Assembly (NCBI GenBank): GCA_964619265.1
Contig: CAZUCE010000057.1
Location: 1-19,672 of the forward strand
Length of the DNA stretch: 19,672 nucleotides
Direction of reading: 5' to 3'
Origin: CAZUCE01 sp964619265
GTDB lineage: Bacteria; Planctomycetota; UBA1135; GCA-002686595
Positions 15,001-19,672 of the stretch are shown piece by piece. The translations under genes and the position numbers were made by a program. Within the stretch, counting starts at the first letter, position 1; each line of letters begins with the position of its first letter. The notes beneath the pieces were generated by a model. It was not told the DNA's origin and ran no database searches. It worked only from the letters and a program-made list of their open reading frames with translations.

Positions 15001-17486
15001 AAAGCAGAATTGAATAACTCCCTCAAGAACTGGCGCACAGACATGGGAGGATCCATGCCCAATGCGAACGTAGGATCTGACTCTACGAGAAACTCGGGCA
15101 AAGTCTCGAGCTTGCGATTCCTAGGATCAAGGCCAAGTTCATCCGATTGAATGAAGGAGCTAAGCGCCGAAGGAGCTCGACGACGTAGGACGTGCAGGGG
15201 CGGCGGGCAACCATCAAGAATCTCCTGCCGAACGGCGGCTTCGAAATCCTCGACCAGGTTTGCGGAAAAATCGGCCACAGCCTGACTCGAAGAGTCCTCA
15301 AAGATCATAGATCGAAGCAACCCCAGCTCTAGCTCGCTAAGCACACTCGTCCTCCAAACCCCAAATTTTGAACTATCCGTCATGGATGAAGAGTTGCGTA
15401 GCAAGGTCACAGCCGCTACTTCAGCGGATGTTGCGGGTGCGAAAGCCGCCGGAAGCTCGCCCAACAGAGCCTCGATTCGCTGCATAGTATCGACCCCCCT
15501 CTCCGGCCCCTCGAGTCCCTCCATCAGGTCCGTCGTGGAGACCAGCCGCGCTTCGGCAAGAAGCCATCGGCAATATGCTTCAAAAACACCCCTGGAGTGC
15601 TGATTCCAGTCTGGGGTATCTGATTCTGACTCGGTTGTTTCGGACACTTCGGATTTCAAATGATCTAACTTGCGATCCTGAAGCTCCTCCAGCGCGCTGC
15701 GCATCACTACGATTAAATCATCCTGGATTACGTCTAGGCGCGCTAGGAGATCAAGATAGGGGAGCTGCGAAGTAACGCCCTCGACAGAACGAGCAAGCAC
15801 CTGAGCAATTTTTCTATCAGTCGATGTCCGCACACGATTAATCTCAATTGGAGCTCGCTCCTCCCAACCTTCCGACCAATTCTCGGGCAAACTCCTGAAC
15901 AGCCTCTGCGAAAGACCGTTCACCAATTCAGCAATCGCCTCAGAGGAGGAAGTTGCGTGCCCGAACTGAGGATTGATCCCTCGCGATGCAACCCAAATCC
16001 CTAGCTGGACTCCCTCTAAGGCTCGAGCGAGAGACTCCTCGATCAGCCAGGGGGCAGGCAGTGGCTCCTCGCGTAGAACATGTGCCGACAAGTCGGACAC
16101 CATTTTCGTGACAAGAGGCTCCAGGTCCGATTCGACGATCCAATATCCGTCAACGGCTTCGAGGACTCGCTCGGTGAGTTCTTCCTGTCCAGGTCCCAAG
16201 AGGTGGGAGACGAAAGTAGCCACGTCGTCTAATTCTAAGTCGTATGGGAGCCGCTTGGGATTGATCGCATTCAAGATCGAATGTCTCAGGGAGAGTTGCT
16301 TCTCACGTATCTGATCAAATGCCATTTGGCCGGCATCCCTTATCTTGCGCTGCCGGGACTTACTGAGCTCTTCCGGTTGGCGCCCTTCCTCCAAAAATTC
16401 GAAAACCTCCGTTTCCTCCTGAACCACGACAGCGAGTCGACCCAAGAAGGCATCCACGAATGGCTCGAGCTCCCTATTCGAAGGCCGCGGTGAGTTGGCG
16501 AATCCCCCCGCAGCGACCTGCTGGGGTGTCGGCTGTGATCCCATCACCTCCTCTCTAGCCACAAAATCGAAATTCATGGCTTTTAGAGTCTCTGAATCCG
16601 CAGGCCCCAGGACGGTTACGGACACCGGAACCCGGCCATTGCCGACGCCTCCAGCCGGAATCTCCCGGATACGGTCGGTGATCCAGGTGGGCAGTCGTTC
16701 CAAGACATCCCCGAGCATAAAGTCGAGGCCCTCCAGGATCTCGCCGCGAAAAAAGGGAGCATCGACCCATAAGACCAAGACATAGCCGGGGGGATCCCCG
16801 GCTTCTGCAACTGGATTGCTGCCCGCCTCAAACCACTCATAGGGGGTATAGAGGGGAGTCGAGGCAACGCTTCCAGATTCCTCTTCGTCGACGAAGAGTG
16901 TGCGGCGCACCCCCGCCTCGAACGGGTCCTCGATCGAGATCCAGTGTGTTCTCAGTACACCGAGCCCCGTGCCTGATTGAGGCTCGTAGCCCTGACAACT
17001 GAGCCCAGATAGCACAGCATGACGCTCGCGTCGTCGGACTTCGGACTCTTCAAGAGACACCCCTCCGTTCACGAGCACCGGCAGAATACACACGCTTGTG
17101 TTCGGCCCCTCGGGACGGCGTTGCCTCAAGAGTCTCTCCACCTCTCCGGCGAGAGCTTTCGCATTCGACCAGGAGCCAACCGACGCGCCTGCATGGACGG
17201 TGCTATCAGGCTGTATCTCAACCGGCCGGCTTGCAAGCAGCTCTCCCTGTGGCATCGCCGGATCCCAAGGTACAGCCGTCGACCGAACAACGGCACGGAA
17301 CGGATCCTCCCAAAGATGAGCGAACGCGTCCACGGCACCGGGCGCACGGTTAAGTTGACCCGACCGTCGCGTCTCGGGTCGGGCACTCTCGTAGGGGCGG
17401 AACTGAAGCACCGCACCGCCCACGACCAGGCCAATCAAGAGCAGTAGAGGTAGCGCCGTTTTTGCCGGACTCTCTTCGTCGTTCAT
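12072..17486 (-). CDS. Giant 1804-residue membrane protein of unknown function with large periplasmic domain
   Basis: I cannot assign a function. One helix lies at residues about 10-27 and at least seven more at about 1356-1376, 1395-1413, 1430-1452, 1563-1583, 1600-1622, 1673-1691 and 1700-1722. Arg-rich loops after the second, fourth, sixth and eighth helices put those loops in the cytosol, so the region of about 1330 residues between helices one and two should be periplasmic. Within it, residues about 130-168 (ILPVLVNGG, then an RRRERHAVLSGL stretch) and about 1216-1275 (VGVLGSDVYDKLLIMRALRE, then FTTDIDARL and WTRNLL) read as folded alpha/beta segments, the second faintly like a periplasmic-binding fold. 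After the last helix comes a charged helix (1723-1747), then ALLLPFGGMG near the C-terminus. The ATG at 17486 has no Shine-Dalgarno sequence but follows an AT-rich tract. G+C is about 50% in a sampled line, well below its neighbours. No frameshift is visible. Confidence 0.88.
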   Translation of the reverse strand: MNDEESPAKTALPLLLLIGLVVGGAVLQFRPYESARPETRRSGQLNRAPGAVDAFAHLWEDPFRAVVRSTAVPWDPAMPQGELLASRPVEIQPDSTVHAGASVGSWSNAKALAGEVERLLRQRRPEGPNTSVCILPVLVNGGVSLEESEVRRRERHAVLSGLSCQGYEPQSGTGLGVLRTHWISIEDPFEAGVRRTLFVDEEESGSVASTPLYTPYEWFEAGSNPVAEAGDPPGYVLVLWVDAPFFRGEILEGLDFMLGDVLERLPTWITDRIREIPAGGVGNGRVPVSVTVLGPADSETLKAMNFDFVAREEVMGSQPTPQQVAAGGFANSPRPSNRELEPFVDAFLGRLAVVVQEETEVFEFLEEGRQPEELSKSRQRKIRDAGQMAFDQIREKQLSLRHSILNAINPKRLPYDLELDDVATFVSHLLGPGQEELTERVLEAVDGYWIVESDLEPLVTKMVSDLSAHVLREEPLPAPWLIEESLARALEGVQLGIWVASRGINPQFGHATSSSEAIAELVNGLSQRLFRSLPENWSEGWEERAPIEINRVRTSTDRKIAQVLARSVEGVTSQLPYLDLLARLDVIQDDLIVVMRSALEELQDRKLDHLKSEVSETTESESDTPDWNQHSRGVFEAYCRWLLAEARLVSTTDLMEGLEGPERGVDTMQRIEALLGELPAAFAPATSAEVAAVTLLRNSSSMTDSSKFGVWRTSVLSELELGLLRSMIFEDSSSQAVADFSANLVEDFEAAVRQEILDGCPPPLHVLRRRAPSALSSFIQSDELGLDPRNRKLETLPEFLVESDPTFALGMDPPMSVRQFLRELFNSALLRREAVRNHLGYDPDERRGLSSVSVGEQVLFEIARWEYKVSEAAAKSLSGSEDADTRSIVDALAVQFFLEQRLDGGIPEGLDRLKLLGGIRRELRSHGDQSTLSDRDLYPNQAKVGGSRRSRQLDERLASTVEDHFRSSGAKFSSAEIVSAIERWTQIDSSGSTLEFLSYRKSRNDVRAGARQMTGFGVRLARDREKAHFYPGDVLAHATFLNSRATAGDMQSIPGELRQVGNPRYRDIVLGDEVVLGELGKELLRRGVSPGFPDEVALVTEWDTPFGRKLPGMFLEVARNLSEESPSRHFYPDRITVYQYMRGLDGRPSLEDPIQPEQVLRAISSEVGGNGAKVDAEAKTTGLERAFGTSQFDYVRRLVAKLEEHDRVLRMKGQRLRAVGVLGSDVYDKLLIMRALREALPNVQYFTTDIDARLANPGVYAWTRNLLVGSSFGLELHERFQREIAPFRDSYQTASFVAAQLAVGASELRVEMDRVRQPRLFEIGRGGPYDISIQGRFPDDVGLHPPRRPDRPTGRTVALVGTFALLMILTANATGIIRRRLSLEATLKSWQARPWMIGMIWFGAVLLVIAVYLENQTDTPEPFVFFEGISVWPTILCRLAIIILAIRFLLHSVGSLEGNRVNVEQRFFSDRENEESAWAQGVVPAASGGHYQSDDSPPSPRSSASMARLARSRIPQLATRYLAERRAVSIRGWGDLDQAASRPIQPGSLWDEYMHRAAVRARLLRVIPMVVCFFLLGLVLHELEPWRYAPSRGWVAGFLESLTFWLAITLTIFLTCAVIDTTRLFHRFVRLLAQNSTEWTNSVREWFETEDSLGRERVDDYIDLRLIAERSKGILRLIVLPFVLLTLLIIGRNRLFDAWIWNAPLILTGAILFSSAIWAAVSVRKAAEEARDTAKSRIEKRLLELKKCGSDEVVHLELLLVRVASLGQGAFAPYRSSPVMRALLLPFGGMGLVSVVEAVRTVGF

Positions 17487-17491
17487 CGCTG

Positions 17492-17509
17492 CAACAAAAA
17501 TAAATATAG
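17492..17509 (-). promoter_or_regulatory. AT-rich tract with -10-like TATATT before the giant gene
   Basis: The minus strand reads CTATATTTATTTTTGTTG directly before the ATG of the giant gene. It is one of the most AT-rich short tracts in the window. TATATT (17503-17508) resembles a -10 box about 17 bases before the start codon, but no matching -35 box stands at a normal distance. It may instead be an unstructured leader that helps translation start without a Shine-Dalgarno site. Confidence 0.22.
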
Positions 17510-17581
17510 AACTTGCCCTTTACGCACTCCTTACAGAGATGGACTCGCAAGGGCGCTTCGCAGATATCCGATCCAACAGCA

Positions 17582-18057
17582 TCATGCGCAATACTCCGAA
17601 ATCTGTCTAGCGATCCCACCGCGCCCTACTAGCCACTGGCTCCAACTAACCGATCTGATATCGAGTTTTGCACCCTGAGTCATGCCGGAAGCGGCTGGGG
17701 GATCACGCCCAATGAGGCCAGAAACCGTGATTTCTGGCTGGAGAGCAGAGAGCAGCTTTATACGAGCCCCATGGGACCATAAATCTCTGAATCGCAAGGA
17801 CAGGCAGCCTCTGATGGCTACCTTATTTCTCAAGAGGACTCTGGATTGTCCGCGTTCAGCTAGAAGTTCAGTTCCAGCACACCGCACTCTCCGTGATTCT
17901 GCAGTTCGCGGGAGTCCGCCAATTCGGCTCGCCCCCAACCTCCGACTTGGAGCATGGGTCTGTTGTCGCTGTAGGAGACGGCCTCTAGCGTGAGGTTGGC
18001 CTGCCTCGTCAAGTAGTCACAGTAGCCGGCCGGAATCAACCCTTCAGGGAAGAGCAC
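17582..18057 (-). pseudogene. Possible decayed gene in two overlapping frames
   Basis: A 65-codon frame (GTG at 18057 to stop at 17860) has protein-like composition, opening MLFPEGLIPAGYCDYLTRQ and then a mixed hydrophobic/polar pattern with SYSDNRPMLQVGGWG. It ends in a stop, but another frame on the same strand runs on from 17938 to 17582, and its later part (IKLLSALQPEITVSGLIG, then a Trp/Gly-rich end) also looks protein-like. Together they suggest one former gene broken by a frameshift. There is an in-frame stop just upstream of the GTG and no ribosome site. I recognise no family. The alternative is chance open frames in non-coding DNA. Confidence 0.22.
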
Positions 18058-18153
18058 TGAGGTTTAAGACGAGACTCCATCGGCTTGCTTTTTCCCAGCG
18101 GGTCCGAAATCTAGAAACCCTTACTCCTCGTCGTCCGGCCACGGTCCGGTCAG

Positions 18154-18303
18154 TCACGATGCCGAAGACTCGTCTGCCTTGGGCGCGGAGGAGAGCTCTT
18201 TAGTATCTGGTAGCAAGTCCTCTCGCTTGATCCCGGTGCACGCCTCGTGGGTGAGCGAAGCTGCATTGAACGCGGCGGCCGATCGAGCCGCCTGCATATT
18301 CAT
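18154..18303 (-). CDS. Hypothetical 49-codon small open frame, possibly a gene remnant
   Basis: Two in-frame ATGs (18303 and 18297) open a frame whose product starts MNMQAARSAAAFNAASL and ends in an acidic, Ser-rich tail (KADESSAS). About 69% of its third codon positions are G or C by hand count (34 of 49), which is mildly coding-like for this part of the window. After the TGA the same frame continues for ten codons (LTGPWPDDEE) to a TAA, so the TGA could be a late nonsense mutation. Upstream the frame is open for a further nine codons. A different frame with 53 codons covers much of the same DNA, so the call is weak. Function unknown. Confidence 0.2.
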   Translation of the reverse strand: MNMQAARSAAAFNAASLTHEACTGIKREDLLPDTKELSSAPKADESSAS

Positions 18304-18447
18304 TTTGCACCGAGGGAAGAGACTGACTCCTTACCATCCTGGTGGCCGAGTGGAGGCCCATCTGAAACCAGACTCAGAGAATAAAGACGACGAGAGTTAG
18401 CAGAAACCAAGGCCCTCACACCTACAGCTCTGCAAAATGGGCCGCCG

Positions 18448-19548
18448 CTAGTTTCGGTATTCCGCGTGGCAGCTGCGGCAATCGGAGCGCAGGGCTTGCA
18501 GGGACTCGAGCGCTGAAGCTCCAGCTGCTTCCGCGTCGGCGGGGTTTGCGGCCTGGCCGTAGGCGTCGAGGGAGAACAGCAGGCGGCGCGAGTTCTCGAG
18601 CGAGTTGTTCACGTGCTCTCGAAAGTCGTCCGGCGCGCTGGCGACCTCGGGCAGCGTTTGTAGCTGCTCGAACATCTCGACCATGCGAGCGGCTTCGTTG
18701 CGCGCGTTCGCGTCCGGGTGATTCGGGTTCGGGCGCCAGTCCCGTTTGGACATATCGGCCAGCGTGTCGAAGGAGCGCGGCAGGTCGATCATCGCAGCGC
18801 GCAGGCCGTCGACGCGGTGCTCGGGGGCGAAATCGAAGTCGTGTCCGGCGATTTCTTCGGGCGCCGGGAGGTCGCCGAGGGCGATGGCGCTGTAGAGGCC
18901 CTCGTACTTCTCAGAGGTGCCGGCGTACTGGCGCATCTCGGCGATGGCTTGCTCGCGCGGCGCGCCGTCCAGAAGGACGCGGCCAACGGCGGCGGCGGCC
19001 GGGCCGCGGTGCTGGCCGTGGAAGCAGTGAACGTAGAAAGGGCCTTCGAGCTCCTGGAAGGTCTTGGCGATCGAGAGCAGCTCGTCCGGTTCGAGGCCGC
19101 TGTAGCGGATCGGCACGTGGACGTACCGGAGCCCGTAGCGCTCGGCGGTCTGGTGCTCGGGAGCCTTGCCGTCGACCGAGAGCACGGTGCGGATGCCCAG
19201 GTCGGCCAGCTTTTCGAGGGCGCGCGGGCCCTCGGGCTCGCTGCCCGAGAGGATTTGGTCCGACAGCCAGTAGAGGTTGTGGAGGCCGGTGTGCTCGCCG
19301 GCTGGGGCGCCCGGAAGGGTGAACAGGCTGGCGGCCTCGTAGGCGCTGCCGGTCAGGGCCAGGGGCTCGGGGACCGGAGCCAGCTCGGAAGCGAGCGCTG
19401 CGCGCGCCGGCGCGCTGGAAGGGGCCAGAGCCAACCCGCCCGATTCGGGTCCGCTGGTCGCACAGGCGGCGAGCCCGAGAACCCAAAGGCCGAGGCCTAG
19501 GGTTCCGGCACCTTGGCGGGCGGAGGTCGATCGGGTCGGGAAGGTCAT
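18448..19548 (-). CDS. Lipoprotein fusing a dual-specificity-type phosphatase to a cytochrome c'-like heme module
   Basis: From the ATG at 19548 the product has 366 residues. The leader ends in LGLAAC (lipid Cys29), predicting a periplasm-facing lipoprotein. Residues about 85-225 are a Cys-based phosphatase domain: an ILSGSEPEG opening strand, GIRTVLSVDG, then the P-loop HCFHGQHRG with nucleophile Cys175 and Arg181 (HCxxGxxR). Such enzymes remove phosphate through a phospho-cysteine. The last 100 residues are helical and end with CRSCHAEYR (Cys357, Cys360, His361), a covalent heme-c site placed as in cytochrome c', where CxxCH lies near the C-terminus of a four-helix bundle. Both domains look complete. 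The frame runs back to a TTG at 19629, but the ATG is preferred because it puts the signal peptide at the N-terminus. G+C is high (40 of 60 in a sampled line), unlike the segment downstream. Substrate and redox role are unknown. Confidence 0.87.
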   Translation of the reverse strand: MTFPTRSTSARQGAGTLGLGLWVLGLAACATSGPESGGLALAPSSAPARAALASELAPVPEPLALTGSAYEAASLFTLPGAPAGEHTGLHNLYWLSDQILSGSEPEGPRALEKLADLGIRTVLSVDGKAPEHQTAERYGLRYVHVPIRYSGLEPDELLSIAKTFQELEGPFYVHCFHGQHRGPAAAAVGRVLLDGAPREQAIAEMRQYAGTSEKYEGLYSAIALGDLPAPEEIAGHDFDFAPEHRVDGLRAAMIDLPRSFDTLADMSKRDWRPNPNHPDANARNEAARMVEMFEQLQTLPEVASAPDDFREHVNNSLENSRRLLFSLDAYGQAANPADAEAAGASALESLQALRSDCRSCHAEYRN

Positions 19549-19672
19549 GGCGAAGCAGGATCTTGGCAGCCGCCTTGGAGGGCGCTGGATCGGTGATGGG
19601 CAGCCTACGGATGGCAAGCACCGTGCCAAGGGAGCCCAAACCGCCCTGGGGGGGATCTAGGGGCCCAAAAAC
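19549..19672. other. Upstream region of the phosphatase-cytochrome gene, to the window edge
   Basis: These 124 bases precede the preferred ATG. The gene's frame stays open to a TTG at 19629, but the extra 27 residues are Arg/Pro/Cys-rich and would bury the signal peptide, so they are judged non-coding. No clear promoter or ribosome site is visible. Confidence 0.4.

Larger units (their letters stand above)
17487..18447. other. About 960 bases without a secure gene upstream of the giant gene
   Basis: The stretch between the giant gene and the phosphatase-cytochrome gene holds only short frames. Those with some protein-like character are all on the minus strand and are listed separately (17582-18057 and 18154-18303). 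Plus-strand frames at 17682-17993 and 18179-18400 are judged to be shadows. No transposase, terminal inverted repeat, tRNA or integrase was found. Most likely this is decayed coding sequence or a long regulatory leader. Confidence 0.45.

Noticed and set aside
17682..17993. Plus-strand frame of 103 codons upstream of the giant gene
   Set aside because: It is antisense to the more protein-like minus-strand frames and reads as Arg/Pro/Ser-rich filler.
18179..18400. Plus-strand frame of 73 codons with a TTG start
   Set aside because: The weak TTG start, lack of leader and overlap with a somewhat more coding-like minus-strand frame argue against it.
1..19672. CRISPR array, insertion sequence or phage module
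   Set aside because: No regularly spaced repeats, no transposase or integrase motifs, and no phage structural genes are seen on either strand.

Overview
The window is about 19.7 kb of high-G+C bacterial DNA. The flanks are near 63-67% G+C by hand count of sampled 60-base lines. An outer-membrane beta-barrel, several Sec/lipoprotein signals and a periplasmic-type heme motif point to a Gram-negative (diderm) bacterium. None of the starts I inspected has a convincing Shine-Dalgarno sequence, and many predicted enzymes carry their own export signals. That would fit Planctomycetota or a similar lineage, but this is an inference and not a proven assignment. I see no rRNA, tRNA, CRISPR array, insertion sequence or phage genes.

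Left part (1-9533). An alginate-export-type outer-membrane porin on the + strand, probably cut at its 5' end by the window edge, converges on a minus-strand block. That block holds a VOC/glyoxalase-fold lipoprotein, phosphoenolpyruvate carboxylase (ppc), polyphosphate kinase 1 (ppk1) and an unrecognised two-pass membrane protein of 505 aa. The ppc and ppk1 genes are housekeeping carbon and phosphate metabolism. A strong GC hairpin separates them.

Middle (9534-11748). A TraB/Tiki-like lipoprotein lies on the + strand. It converges on a minus-strand pair: a D-2-hydroxyacid dehydrogenase with a lipoprotein-like leader, followed by a tiny three-helix membrane protein.

Right part (11749-19672). 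The main anomaly is a stretch of lower G+C (about 50% in a sampled line) from roughly 11750 to 18430. It is filled almost entirely by one minus-strand gene for a giant 1804-residue membrane protein of unknown function. Upstream of it is about 960 bp holding only small or broken-looking reading frames, which may be remnants of lost genes. The composition returns to about 67% G+C at the last gene, a lipoprotein that fuses a dual-specificity-type phosphatase to a C-terminal cytochrome c'-like heme module.

The genes do not form one obvious pathway. What links them is the cell envelope: of ten well-supported genes, four encode predicted lipoproteins with enzyme-like domains, one an outer-membrane barrel and three membrane proteins. 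The best candidates for undescribed biology are the giant membrane protein in its atypical-composition segment and the phosphatase-cytochrome fusion.
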